The notes under the pieces: generated by a model
Database searches by the model: none
What the model was told of the DNA's origin: nothing
The model's input: the letters and a program-made list of their open reading frames with translations, nothing else
Shown: positions 22,849-34,754 of the stretch, piece by piece
How positions within the stretch are numbered: the first letter of the stretch is position 1
How the letters are laid out: every line of letters starts with the position of its first letter
Source: Isoetes taiwanensis
Lineage: Eukaryota; Streptophyta; Lycopodiopsida; Isoetales; Isoetaceae
DNA length: 64,000 nucleotides
NCBI GenBank assembly: GCA_021234155.1
Contig: JAJEKV010000042.1
Coordinates: 1,073,742 to 1,137,741 of the forward strand
Reading direction: 5' to 3'
Made by a program: the position numbers and the translations under genes

Positions 22849-24500
22849 TTGCTGATGCATTAGCATTGTTTAGCGCAAAAGGTCATCACACTAGATTTAT
22901 CACTATAATGACAAATACAAATTGGCCAAAAATAAGGGTAACTTTTACGCCTAGACAAAATACATCTGATGTTCCTATATTTGTCGTCCATTTTTCTATG
23001 GAAGATTGCGGACATTAAAGGAACTCCTTCATAAGTTTTTCTACTGTCATTGAATTTTAAAAGCGTGGATTGCTACATGCTTAGCTGCTCTTGCGCACTG
23101 AACCTGATATACTTATTGAATACATTAATATTATTATCCCTACTGAACTGCCTGCGAATCCAATCCTTTGAATGCAAGTTCAACAATTCATGATGCTCCC
23201 TAGATGGCACAGTCTAATGCGACAAATATCCAAATGATATCATCCCGACGATACATCTTGACTCAAAAGGCTATGTTCGTACACAAGAAGAGGTATAGAC
23301 GATGTATGGGTGGTGCCATACAATGCCTTCTTGCTCCTGAGTTGAATTACTAGATTATAGTGGATATAGCATCTATAGTACATGTTTTTTCTTATCTTGA
23401 CGGTTACATCTACAAAGGATTCAATAACACAAATTTTCGCGTTACTCAAGGAAGAGAGCATCATATATACCATCATCATTAAGCAACCCAACATGCAGAA
23501 ACCACAGAGGCAACCAATAGTGTGTAGAATACGATACTATTAACTCGAGTCAGGGGAGCATTTTATCTTAGACAGATATTGCTGCATCGTGCTGCAAGAA
23601 CTTGTAATGAATTGGAAATTGTCAATGGAGAACATTATGAGACATACCAGCAAGCTGTAGAATAGGTGGATTGCTCACAATGCACAATGCAGTATTACAA
23701 CTGATGGAAGAACTTGTTTTATTATCATTAGGTCCGACACAAATGTGATTTCTTTTTGCCATACTTCTGTATCAATTGACCTATGAACTATATTCAAAAT
23801 ACCAATGAGGGTCGACCTCTGACAAATATCCAAACAATGAGATAATCGCCGTTAATGAATCCCTTTATTTAGTTAATAACATTCTAACATCCCATAGTAC
23901 CAACATCATGTCATTCGGTCTCCAACTGCAACCTCGTTTCGGAAGAGATGTCATGCATTAATTGCAAAACTTTTTCGATCATAGGCGTACATGGACACTG
24001 TGATGCAAATGATGAGCGTAATGAAAAAAGACCAACATGAGATATATAGCTTCATTCGAGAATGGCAAGAATTACCACAAACCAACCAATCTATCTCGAC
24101 GGAAAAGCTGGTAGAGGAAAAACATTGCTGCTAAATTGCATATATTTATTTATATGATGCAACCAATACCCAAGAGGATGAAGAACCAATTGCTTTTCAA
24201 AATCCTTGGGGATGAAAATAAATGCAGGGCTTCAATTGATGATAGAAAATGATTCTAAAGCAGCAGACCTGCTCATTGCAACTAAGGTCACTATCTGAGA
24301 TGAATTCCTGATGGCCAACAAAGCTGTCAATGAAAGTTTTCACCGTCTACTGCAATGACTGTGCAGGAATAATCTTCCATTTTGGGCAAACATTTCACAT
24401 TAGCCCAAACAGACCCGACAGTTGAATTTGCATCTTGTAGGGTTCGAGGAAACATGTTCATACTCAGATGCAGAGGTAACTGCCATTCAGGTGCGTGGGA
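22849..24500 (+). mobile_element. Helitron relic (Rep/helicase)
   Basis: Conserved Helitron RepHel blocks occur in the correct order on one strand. FITIMTNTNWPKI lies at about 22890. The HUH-endonuclease region follows near 23050 (VIEF-KRGLLHA then a stop), then WVVPYNAFLLL near 23305 and VFSYLDGYIYKG near 23395. AFYLRQILLHRAARTCNELE and VNGEHYETYQQA lie near 23560. A PIF1 Walker A (LDGKAGRGKTLLL) is near 24100 and a Walker B-like DEFLMANKAV near 24300. Frames shift repeatedly and stops are common, including one replacing the second histidine of the HUH pair, so the element cannot move itself. The typical TC 5' end and CTRR 3' end were not located. Confidence 0.8.
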
Positions 24501-25047
24501 CCTGACCTTTCAAAGGACTTAACTTAAAATCCTTTCAATATAACATTTAGCAGAAGGTGGATCGTGCCTTTGCTCTGCTCCGGAGAGCTAGCATTCTGTT
24601 TCAGTAGGCCAAAAGGTAAGAAGCTAGTCCCCCAACAACACAACTGCTTCAAACAATGGTTGTTTTGTCAGTTGGGTTTTTTTAGTTGCTTTCTCCCTTC
24701 ATATTTAGTTTTGGTTATGTTTTCCTTTCTCTTATGATTGCAATAGGGCTGAGTCCCCATGTCCTGTTTTATTTGGGCTTAGGCCCTTTGTTCTGTGCCC
24801 GTCTCGTGGTCCATGTAGGTCCCCGTGGATATAAATTTTTTATCTTTTAAACAAATTTCAAATTTCTCAAAGTCAACAAACTACATTCATATTAAAATTG
24901 CCAACATTTAAAAGCCCCCTTTCTTGCAAGTCAACTTCATAGAGCATCTAACACCATGGCTATTTTAGTATTATTGTTGAAGCATATCAAACAAGTTGCA
25001 TCTCATAGAATTAAAATCGGAACAATGTACATGCTATTTTCCCTCGT
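24501..25047 (+). other. Possible LINE 3' untranslated tail and intergenic sequence
   Basis: From about 24660 to 24850 the plus strand is T-rich with gggctgagtccc, gggcttaggccctttg and a TATCTTTTAAAC ending. This style is common in the 3' ends of plant L1-type LINEs, but no coding part of a LINE precedes it. The call rests on style only. Confidence 0.2.
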
Positions 25048-25381
25048 GACCTATCTTTAATTCATTGTCTTTGAGAACATCATCTAAGACATGCTTTTCC
25101 GTGCAAGCTTGTGTTAAGCTGGGTCATTCCAGCATCAAGCATGAACATTTGCTAGAAATATCACATTCCAAGCTCAGACCTCGAGGACAAAATAAAAAAC
25201 TTCTATAAGATATTGCTCATCCATAAATCATAGTTTTTGTGCGAATGTTGCAAACTATTTATTATTTTTCATTTTACTAGTTCTTATCAATGTAACTTTT
25301 ATATACATTCTAATTAATTGTTGGCTTATTTAGCTTTTACGTAGGGGCATAAGTCTTATTGATCTTGAAACATTAAAAGCT
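25048..25381 (+). repeat. 0.35-kb direct repeat, copy 1
   Basis: It starts gacctatctttaattcattg, contains gacctcgaggacaaaataaa and ends cattaaaagcta. It recurs at 34999-35357 in the same orientation with about 90% identity by eye. If the 8.2-kb LTR element between the copies is removed, they are about 1.4 kb apart. Confidence 0.85.
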
Positions 25382-26103
25382 ACAGACTTTTGCTACAAAC
25401 TTTTGCTACAGAGAACAGAGATCTAACCTACCCACGGAGCAAAAGAGTTAAATCAATCTAAAGTCAATCAAAACTCAACGCAACAAGTCATCACTTGAAG
25501 TTCAAATTACAAAGATCATATACGACAAGTTAAGTGTTCTTCTTAGGAATTAGAGTTGAAAGGATCCAGATGATATCTAAAAATCTAGATCGTAGCTTAA
25601 ATTTTATTTCGTTGTTTCCCTTAGAATCTCATCCCTTCCCAATTCCAGGGCATATTCCAAGACCTTGGAGAATAAGAAAATGTAAATGCAAAGCTAGGGA
25701 ATTGTCACTAGTATTTTCCTGCAGTGACATCCAAGAACATAAGTCATCCTTGAAGTGATGCATTATAACAATCTTTAACAATAATCTCCCATCTTTCAAT
25801 CTTGGAGGTGATCTTGTTTGCATTAAGGCAGTCTATACACACTCGCAAGTTCTTTGTAACAAGAATAATAGCACCTACTAGTGTACTCACAAGACCAAAT
25901 GACACTGCATGATATGTTTATGGCTTCAGTATGTATCGTACAAGCCTTTTCGCCTTATACACCAATATACAAAAATAACTTGCTAATTTGGAGGTTAAAC
26001 TGAACATGATGAATGTGGTTATGTAATTCTTCTGGAGCAATAGGCTTGTGATACTTGCAAAGGATGGTACGCGAACGTTTTTCTAAAACTACTTTACATT
26101 AGT
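25382..26103. other. Spacer, no gene seen
   Basis: AT-rich sequence lies between the outer repeat and the LTR retrotransposon. Only short unrecognised open frames are present (for example 25534-25758 plus). It represents the left half of the sequence into which the LTR element inserted. Confidence 0.4.
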
Positions 26104-26108
26104 GAAAG

Positions 26109-27706
26109 TGTGACGTTCCACATATTTATACGCATATTTAAGTATAAATACGTGACACATCACTATGAATAATTAATGGCACATTAATTATTCATAAGCT
26201 AAGGTTAGCTATGTTAATAATTAAATTATAAAGGTGGAAACCTAACCAAAACCCTAATTCGAATTTAGGGCTTATCCTAATATTAAAAAGGGCTAAAATA
26301 CCAAATTAGCTAATATTAACCAATCTAGAGCATGCCACCTGGCCCAAATCGATTGGGCAAGGTAGGGTTTCCATTTTGGACACCCAAATTAGGGCTTTTG
26401 TGCCCCAATTCGAATTGGGAGCAATTGGGGATGGAGGAGGAGGAGCAAAGCAGCCAGTAGCGCCCTTCGTTAGTCGAGATGGAGCAGCCCAAGACCGATT
26501 TGATTGTTAGTCAAGAGGTTACTTTGTTGATTTATAGCATAGCGCCTCCGTGGTGTGTTCTCTCTCTGTTTTTCTCCGTGGGTTTACCCGTTAGACTAAC
26601 CCTTGATTGATATGGTGAGTATTCTTATCTCTAGTCTCTGTACGTGCTTTGGTTGATGGTTTAGTAGTTCTTTGCTTAGTTAGCACTCCGGAGATGGGGG
26701 ATTACGGGGGGTAGAGACCTCTGAGCCCATGTATTGTAGTATGCTCCTAGATAGAGCCCTGTATTATTCCCATTAGATGCGGCCTGTGCACAAGAGACCA
26801 CCGAGTCGTGGATGCTATGGAATGGCTTAGCACCAAACAAGGGACACAGTGGTGAAGTGGGGGTGGGGTCTTGCACGAACATAAAAGGCTCCTGAGACTC
26901 CTACAGTGGACTAGGCCTAATAGCCGGCCAGTGAGCTAGGCGCGATCCAGGCCGGGTATGGGTCTGACACTCCCTGGGTACAGAGGTGTGACCCGCATGG
27001 GGCATCCTGTACTTTGAGTAGATTTAGGGCGAGTAAGTCGGGTACGGATGCGGGGGGTCGATGATGCGCACGTATTCTCTAGTCCACCCATGGAACCACT
27101 GCGGATCCCGGAAGGGGACGCCCCCGACCCGCCCTCATCCGGACGGGCTTCATGAACCCCGTAGTAGGCTCAAGGGTGATACCTTGAGTCTCAAGGCGTG
27201 AACAGGAAGGCTATAGCGAAGCCATAGCATGATTCGACTCATCTGCAAAGTGTGCACAGGAGGGGCGGATGGAGTGGACAACCCTAGCCGATGTTCTATG
27301 CCAGCCAACGCCATGTCAAGATTCGGTCTGCTGATCTCTTGAGACCTAGCCGTCAGTCGATCCTCACTGGAGTCTGAGCCGGGGTAGAACCATGGGTTTG
27401 GGGTGTTTTCCTTAGGATTAGATGCATATTCTTTGCCGTTAGTACTTGGATGGATGTGCCACCCTTCGTGGTGGTTATTTATATATGACTTATGATGTGT
27501 GCTAACATGTATTCACGCTTTCGCGACGTAGGAGCCCCATTGAAGGCATGGGCCGAATGACCCCTCTGTGTCCTTGACTTGGGCATCTTCTTATAGATGG
27601 CCCGAGTCAGACGGAGGGCCCTGCTCGTGGCGAGTGGGTCGCCATGGGAGGGGAAAGTCCCCGTATGTATACGTCCGAGGGTCGTATATGTTCAGGGAGC
27701 GTCACA
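26109..27706 (+). repeat. 5' LTR
   Basis: It starts TGTGACG and ends CGTCACA, a perfect 7-bp inverted terminus of the TG..CA type. The 3' LTR is a near-copy. Differences include many single-base indels in G/C runs between about 26440 and 27190, but only a handful of substitutions after that. Confidence 0.92.
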
Positions 27707-27707
27707 G

Positions 27708-27720
27708 TGGTATCAGAGCC
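27708..27720 (+). other. Primer-binding site (tRNA-Met type)
   Basis: TGGTATCAGAGCC begins one base after the 5' LTR. This is the usual complement of the 3' end of plant initiator methionine tRNA. Confidence 0.93.
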
Positions 27721-28155
27721 ATGATTTTGGTTGACCGGAATCATAGCACTGACCAAATCTTTAACCCGTTAGTTCGGTAGTTGAGTGGGAGTTTAGGCTA
27801 GTTGGACTGCTTAACTTTTTGGTGATTTAGTTTTGTGTTAGGTGGATGTAATAAATTGTGAGTTTTAGGAAGTTTAGGGCGATTTTGGAGGGAAAAAGTT
27901 GTGACTGGAGGACCCAAGTTTGGAAGGGCTATAACTTTTTGTAGGCAGTTCGGATGAAGGCGAAAATGGCTCCAATGGATCGGGCACCTCCCAAATACCC
28001 TAAGGGGCACGTCTCCCGAGGTCGAAAAGACAACAGGCCGCCGAAAAATCAAAAGGGGCGCTGCTGTCTTTGGAGGTGTTTTTCTCGACGAACTGAAGCC
28101 GTATAAGGATCGCAGCGCCCCATACGGTCCGCCGTATAAAAATACGCATCCATAA

Positions 28156-28235
28156 AGTTGTTTTCTTTTCCGCCCGCGTTTTGAACCCGTGACCTCCCAC
28201 TTCCAACCCAACACTCTTTCCATCTTGCCAACTAT
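28156..28235 (-). other. tRNA-like pol III box pair 1
   Basis: Read on the minus strand, an A-box-like TAGTTGGCAAGATGG (about 28221-28235) is followed 33 bp later by a B-box-like GGTTCAAAA preceded by a GTCAC run (about 28179-28190). The arrangement resembles the 5' head of a tRNA-derived SINE or the relic of a tRNA gene. The B box is imperfect. Confidence 0.35.
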
Positions 28236-28317
28236 CTTTATGATATATATTTTATTCTTTGTTATACATATCTAATATTCTGTTTTGTCCAGTTAGCAGT
28301 TCTTTTAAGAAAAAGGT

Positions 28318-28390
28318 GCATCATGGGATTGAACCCCTGACCTTCTGCACCTAAGCCAACACCTTTACCAATAAGCTAACTTCTTTCTTG
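28318..28390 (-). other. tRNA-like pol III box pair 2
   Basis: On the minus strand TAGCTTATTGGTAAAGG (A-box-like, about 28364-28380) is followed after 32 bp by GGTTCAATCCC (B box, 28325-28335), with tRNA-like flanking text. It is similar to pair 1 located 150 bp away in the same orientation. No tail or target duplication marks it as a full SINE, and no cloverleaf was confirmed. Confidence 0.4.
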
Positions 28391-28482
28391 AAAGAATATA
28401 ATCCGCTTTCTAGTATTTATAGTGCATCTGTTCCATACTTAAATTAGAGGTGTGCCTTTGGTAAACCCACGTTGTGGAGGCA

Positions 28483-28640
28483 ACAACTCCATCGGAGCAA
28501 GCTCTTTTCGCCATAGCCGCCGGAGCAAGCTCCCTCCGCCATAGCCGCCGGAGCAAGCTCTCTCCGCCATAGCCGCCGAAGCAAGCTCTTTCCGCCATAG
28601 CCGCCAGAGTAAGCAGTCTTGCCATAGCCATGGGAGTCGA
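28483..28640 (+). repeat. 28-bp tandem repeat, about 5 copies
   Basis: The unit gccgccggagcaagctc plus tctccgccata repeats with an exact 28-bp period (ccatag at 28511-28512, 28539, 28567, 28595). Because 28 is not a multiple of three, a protein-coding role is unlikely. It lies in the interior of the LTR element. Confidence 0.88.
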
Positions 28641-28679
28641 CCTCTCTCTGCCATAGTCAACCGGATAACTGTTAACCAT

Positions 28680-31600
28680 ATATAAAGCTAGTATCCCCTA
28701 GGAATAAACCGACCAAATGACACGACGTAATCTAGCAAGTCCGTCCAACTTGTTATGATAACATCAACTCACTTGGTGGGACTAATTCCAGAATTTAATT
28801 AACGACAGGGTAACTCTCTAGAATAGCAGCACGTGTTATATCCTTGGATATTCCTTAGGCGACGATAATAATGTCCAGTTATCGGCGTTCCTCGACCTAT
28901 AACTTTAATTATTTTCCTTTGGTAGATGCCGTGATAACACAATTTCTTCGGGCCTTGCCATGGATTCAATCCATACTATATTCATATGCTTTATGTTAGA
29001 CCTTACTCGACGTCTAACCCTTAGCTCGTCTTATTTCCCAGAGAAAGGATCTCTTTTCGCCCAACCAACTAGGGACTGCCATGCAGCACCCCTCTAGACC
29101 ATGGGTAGCTTTAATCCTACCACCCCTCACTACTTCTTCTCAATGGTCGTGTTTTTTTTATGGACCATTTTCCCAGACCACGGTACAAACTCTGTAATAC
29201 GTAGTGAGTGCCTGTGTTAGAACCCCCCATAATAATGTCAACACTTTGTGCCAAACTTCACCGTCTATATGATGTGATTAATTATCTGTGCCACACGCCT
29301 GTCAAAGTGACAACCGTCTACCCTCTTTTGGAGTGTTCTCCCGTACATTCCAATGCCACCCAATCATTGTTGATTACTCACCTCCTTCTAGGGTACCTAG
29401 ATAAGGTCCGAGCAAAATGTTTCCAACCATTATTTTAATACCTAAACGTCTTTAGGTCCTGCAAATGAACTTACATATTCCAAGGGATTATATGAATATC
29501 CCAAAGGACAGTACCACCCAAAGACCTCTCAAGATAGGCCTCCTCTATTCAGAGATCTTGTGTTCAAGTCTCTGGGGGGTCCCTCATATGTCCTCATAGA
29601 CGCTGCCAATATGGCATGACGTATAAATGCTATCTATCTATCTATCTGATTATTAAAAATGTCCTTGGTGAATTCAATTCACCATGTTGTCCTAAGACAT
29701 GCAAGTCTTCTTCCCTAAGCCATGCACCAAATCTTAAAAGAGTTTTTCGGCTCTTGCTGCCTTTCAAGCCACAGGTATACCTTTGCATGTTAGCAAAGAC
29801 TACCCTTCTCTTCTTCAATATGTTTTCTACATCTATGATATGCCTGCCACAGCGTACACATTTCACCCTTTGGTTGTGACCTTTATTCACTAGAGTCACT
29901 AATCCATTCACTCCTTCACGTATTCATTAATCGTCTTGGGTCTTTTAAGCCGCTATTACATGTTCCCTATGTTGTCAACCCACCTATCATTGGGGGTTAT
30001 GATCCAACGTTGTCCTACATCCTCGAAATGTTAGTCATTACATTTCTCTGTCATGATGTTATGCTACTGTTCTGGCATTCCAAATGACTTGGCATCTTCA
30101 TTTAAGCCATAGTCATGGCCTAAGAGCGGGTGAGCCTTCGTAAATTACCTGGAGTCATCAAGGTGCTTGCCTTGTATTTTGTGAGCCTTTCTACAATTAC
30201 CTACGTCTAATATAACCCGGGCTTATGTTCGAGTCCTGTATATGTTAACTTGCACCCCCATGTAACCCATGGCGTCACCTCTGCCTGATCCAGGTATGGA
30301 TCATGTGGGAAAGCTAGTCTTAGGTGTCTATGCAAGACACATTCGAACATTTAGCAGGTAACTGCTATTCGCTACTTATCCTGGAATTGTACTATTGTAC
30401 TACTCAACCCCACTACCTTAAGTTTTATTCTATTGGCCGTTGACATTTATTTCAAGTGCCAACTACTACCTCATACCCTAGCATGCAACGGATTGACGGT
30501 CCTTTGCACATTTCAAACGTATCTCCGGATCCTTCCTTAGTAACTTTAGGATACCCTCGTCTTTCTCTCCTTGCGTCGCCACCTAAATTACCTCCCTGAG
30601 ATGTTTATCGTATCTGTACATGGTATGTACATAATCAACATATCTCCACATCCCATACCACCCATACTTAGTTACAATTAACCTATTGTTATTAAGTTAT
30701 CAGGTCGACTTCAGCTTTTGATCAGCTTCAAATGCTGTCGTCTTTGACTCCCTCATACTGAAGTGGAGGCACTCAAATCTCCTGGTCTTCTAATAGGAAA
30801 ACCCAATGTTTCAATCTTCGTTAGTAACCGCCATATGATTATCCAATTCCTTACTCTCTTAAGAGTTTCCACCACCCTCTTAACGGGTCTATGCCTCAAG
30901 ACAACGGATCCTCCACCTTCTACTTCAGTACCTACAATTGTTCCCCATTTCCTTAACTTATACCATGCATAATGGTCATGCATTTGACCAACGTCAGTAA
31001 GCATACCCACAAGGCTACGTGGTCTTCTTACTCGTCTATAATCTTGCGTCTTTATTTCACGCTTTATTTCACGCCTCATGAACATCAATCTCTTTACCAA
31101 ACACAATATATGTGTAATTTTATACTCCGTAGTTTATGGATCCGCATCCTCATGCAACATTATTCTCTACCTTTCCGCGAATCATACCTCCATTCAAGTG
31201 GCAATAGCTATAAAATGTTGGCCCGACATTCTATGCCTGCACCATCATGATCGAACCCTACACTTCTAAAGTGGTTTCCCTCTCAGGAGCTGGGTACTTA
31301 TAATCCAGTTTCCACCTTAGTATAGTACCTCTCTAACGTAGTATATGGTAGATAATCATAAATCACTTCTTCCTCGGATATATGGTGCTATATCCAGTCT
31401 TCTTCTACGTTGAGTGGCAATATATATGCCGCAGAATAAATCAATCCTCGTAATTATTAAGTCCAGTGTTTCAATCAGATACCAAACATCGTCATACCAA
31501 TTTTTTTTCGAGTATCCATCCAAAGTAGGGATACCTTAACACTCCTTATTCCCAACATTTAGCACTTCTACTTCAAGTAAGGGCCCAGGACCTGCTCAGT

Positions 31601-32650
31601 CATCACCATATAACAGGCTCAGGACAGACCAGGCATCGGTTCGATGCTTCCGCCGTGGACACCATAGTCACAATTGGCCTTCTGTGATACAGCACGATTG
31701 CATAGCCATAGCACTGCCGGATAGCGACCGGTGTGGTACCAATTACGTCGAATGTATATGACAGCTGTACCTGTCCCTTTACATATAAGAGTCTCTATAT
31801 GCGTGATAAATTTACGAAAATAGCAATAAAATAAATAAGTAATTCAAATGTAAGAATATCCGGACGTCTGGTAAATGTATAAACATAACCAATGAATTAA
31901 TATGTGTCCTCATTTGACTGTAATCTATGCTAAAGATAGCGAGTGTGAGTGTGGAAAGATTAAAGATAACCGAAAGGAGCGAGCTATTTAAACACATAAT
32001 CCAATATAATAGAAGTAGATAAGTATGTATGTCTTACACAAACTTCGGAGGGAATAACGAGACTTAGATTAGGTTATAACAAGGTTATGAATAATAAGTC
32101 ATGAACAACGTCTGTCTGTACTTAATATTAAAGTATATAGGTAAGACTGTCTGATACAGTACAATATATAGTTGTATTAAAGGATAAGTATACGAGTTCT
32201 TAAAACTGTAACAAAAATAGGAAAACAAAAATTTGCTACAAAATTAAATTAGGGATGCCTGTAATGAAATGAATTACAAACTGAAGCGGGAATATAATAC
32301 ACCTACACACCTTAGAATGACTTTCTACTAAACAGTGCGAGATTAGTAACTCTGTATTATAATATACAAACAAATAGCAGTTCTTTATATCTATACCTAT
32401 CTTTAATATATAATCAGTTACCTGTATGTATAGAAGGAACGACTTCTAAAATAGATAGACTGTGAACTCGCCACCACGAATGAAACAGTGAGACTGTTCA
32501 CTTTTGACAGTCCTAACCGATGATCATGTCTGATCTATGCCTCTACCTCTTATATCCCAAAGTTATAAATTGCACATTACAAGTCATTTCAAACTTGATC
32601 ACTTTGAACATGACAACGTCTGTGTGACTTATAATCCCACGCTATCTCTT
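28680..32650. other. Interior of the LTR element without recognisable genes
   Basis: Both strands were read for gag zinc knuckles, protease DSG/DTG, reverse transcriptase YxDD and integrase HHCC/DDE motifs; none was found. Open frames are short and scattered (for example 30753-31106 minus, basic and unrecognised). The 28.7-31.7 kb part is C/T-rich on the plus strand, the 31.8-32.5 kb part A/T-rich. Confidence 0.6.
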
Positions 32651-32667
32651 TAAGGAGGGGAGACTTC
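32651..32667 (+). other. Polypurine tract
   Basis: aaggaggggaga precedes the 3' LTR by about 20 bp. It is the likely primer for plus-strand synthesis, although it is further from the LTR than usual. Confidence 0.6.
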
Positions 32668-32683
32668 CTTCCAATGTATGATG

Positions 32684-34273
32684 TGTTGACGTTCCACATA
32701 TTTATACGCATATTTAAGTATAAATACGTGACACATCACTATGAATAATTAATGGCACATTAATTATTCATAAGCTAAGGTTAGCTATGTTAATAATTAA
32801 ATTATAAAGGTGGAAACCTAACCAAAACCCTAATTCGAATTTAGGGCTTATCCTAATATTAAAAAGGGCTAAAATACCAAATTAGCTAATATTAACCAAT
32901 CTAGAGCATGCCACCTGGCCCAAATCGATTGGGCAAGGTAGGGTTTCCATTTTGGACACCCAAATTAGGGCTTTTATGCCCCAATTCGAATTGGGAGCAA
33001 TTGGGGATGGAGGAGGAGGAGCAGCCGGGCGCCCTTCCGGGCTTAGTCGAGATGGAGCAGCCCAAGACCGATTTGATTGGTTAGTCAAGAGGTTACTTTG
33101 TTGATTTATAGCATAGCCTCTACGTGATGTGTTCTCTCTCTTTTTCTCCGTGGTTTACCTGTTAGACTAACCCTTGATTGATATGGTGAGTATTCTTATC
33201 TCTAGTCTCTGTACGTGCTTTGGTTGATGGTTTAGTAGTTCTTTGCTTAGTTAGCACTCTGGAGATGGGGGATTACGGGGGGGTAGAGACCTCTGAGCCC
33301 ATGTATTGTAGTATGCTCCTAGATAGAGCCCTCAGATTATTCCCATTAGATGCGCCTGTGCACAAGAGACCACCGAGTCGTGGATGCTATGGAATGGCTT
33401 AGCACCAAACAAGGGACACAGTGGTGAAGTGGGGGTGGGGTCTTGCACGAACATAAAAGGCTCCTGAGACTCCTACCTGGACTAGGCCTCAATAGCCAGG
33501 CCGCTGAGCTAGCGCGATCCAGGCGGGTATGGGTCCGACACTCCCCGGTACAGAGGTGTGACCCGCATGGGGCATCCCTGTACTTTGAGTAGATTTAGGG
33601 CGCAGTAAGTCTGCACGGATGGGGGTCGCCTGATGCGGCGCATTATTCTCTAGTCCACCCATGGAACCACTGTGATCCTGGAAGGGGACGCCTCCCCGAC
33701 CTGCCTCATCGGACGGGGCTTCATGAACCCTGTAGTAGGCTCGAAGGGTGATACCTTGAGTCTGCGTGTCCGGAAGGCTATAGCGATGCCATAGCATGAT
33801 TCGACTCATCTGCAAAGTGTGCACAGGAGGGGCGGATGGAGTGGACAACCCTAGCCGATGTTCTATGCCAGCCAACGCCATGTCAAGATTCGGTCTGCTG
33901 ATCTCTTGAGACCTAGCCGTCAGTCGATCCTCACTGGAGTCTGAGCCGGGGTAGAACCATGGGTTTGGGGTGTTTTCCTTAGGATTAGATGCATATTCTT
34001 TGCCGTTAGTACTTGGATGGATGTGCCACCCTTCGTGGTGGTTATTTATATATGATTTATGATGTGTGCTAACATGTATTCACGCTTCCGCGACGTAGGA
34101 GCCCCATTGAAGGCGTGGGCCGAATGACCCCTCTGTGTCCTTCACTTGGGCATCTTCTCATAGATGGCCCGAGTCAGACGGAGGGCCCTGCTCGTGGCGA
34201 GTGGGTCGCCATGGGAGGGGAAAGTCCCCGTATGTATACGTCCGAGGGTCGTATATGTTCAGGGAGCGTCACA
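32684..34273 (+). repeat. 3' LTR
   Basis: Near-copy of the 5' LTR, starting tgttgacg (one extra t) and ending cgtcaca, followed directly by the gaaag target duplication. Confidence 0.92.
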
Positions 34274-34301
34274 GAAAGTATTCTGCAATGGATACTCCTT
34301 T

Positions 34302-34700
34302 AAGGTCTTCATTCATTGGGATGGTGTAGAAGACTTCGAATGCAATTAATGCATTTTTCTAGTGACATATTGTCCAACTTTAATGATTCATTTGAAAATG
34401 ATCATCACTGAGGACTCTCTAACGCCTTGCCTTTGATTGTGTCCACACTCTTGTAACATCAAAATGCATATGATGTGTCGTCTTGTAGGTCAGGGCCTTC
34501 AAAATGTGCGTGGCATGTCGTATTCTAGGTCAGGGCCTTCTCAGGTCGTCATTCATTGGAATGGTGTAGAAGACTTCAAATGCAATTTATGCATTTTGCT
34601 AGTGACATATTATCCAACTTTGATGATTCATTTGACAATGGTCATCAGTAAGGACTCTCTAGTGCCTTGCTTTTGATTGTGTCCACACTTTTGATGACTC
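34302..34700 (+). repeat. 240-bp tandem duplication
   Basis: The segment cattcattgg(g/a)atggtgtag through gattgtgtccacact occurs at about 34310-34450 and 34550-34691. Smaller duplications of gtagg/ctaggtcagggccttc and of gcgccttgc(t/c)tttgat occur around it. Old and non-coding. Confidence 0.75.
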
Positions 34701-34754
34701 TAGCGCCTTGCTTTTGATCGTTGTTCAGGCCCGAGAGGAGGTCGATTGTTGTTC

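Larger units (their letters stand above)
26109..34273 (+). mobile_element. Complete LTR retrotransposon, 8.2 kb, apparently non-autonomous
   Basis: Two LTRs of about 1.6 kb (26109-27706 and 32684-34273) begin tgt(t)gacg and end cgtcaca. The 5-bp duplication gaaag flanks both ends (26104-26108 and 34274-34278). A primer-binding site complementary to initiator tRNA-Met follows the left LTR, and a purine tract precedes the right one. The 5.0-kb interior shows no gag, protease, reverse transcriptase or integrase motif on either strand, so it would depend on proteins made elsewhere; large retrotransposon derivatives (LARDs) have this form. LTRs agree almost base for base in their last 500 bp. Orientation is set by the primer site. 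Confidence 0.9.

Noticed and set aside
27798-28223. 141-codon minus-strand frame inside the LTR element
   Set aside because: It runs through the tRNA-like text and low-complexity sequence, has no gag/pol motif and is antisense to the element.
28325-28380. A functional tRNA gene
   Set aside because: The A and B boxes are recognisable but I could not fold acceptor and anticodon stems; kept only as a tRNA-like feature.
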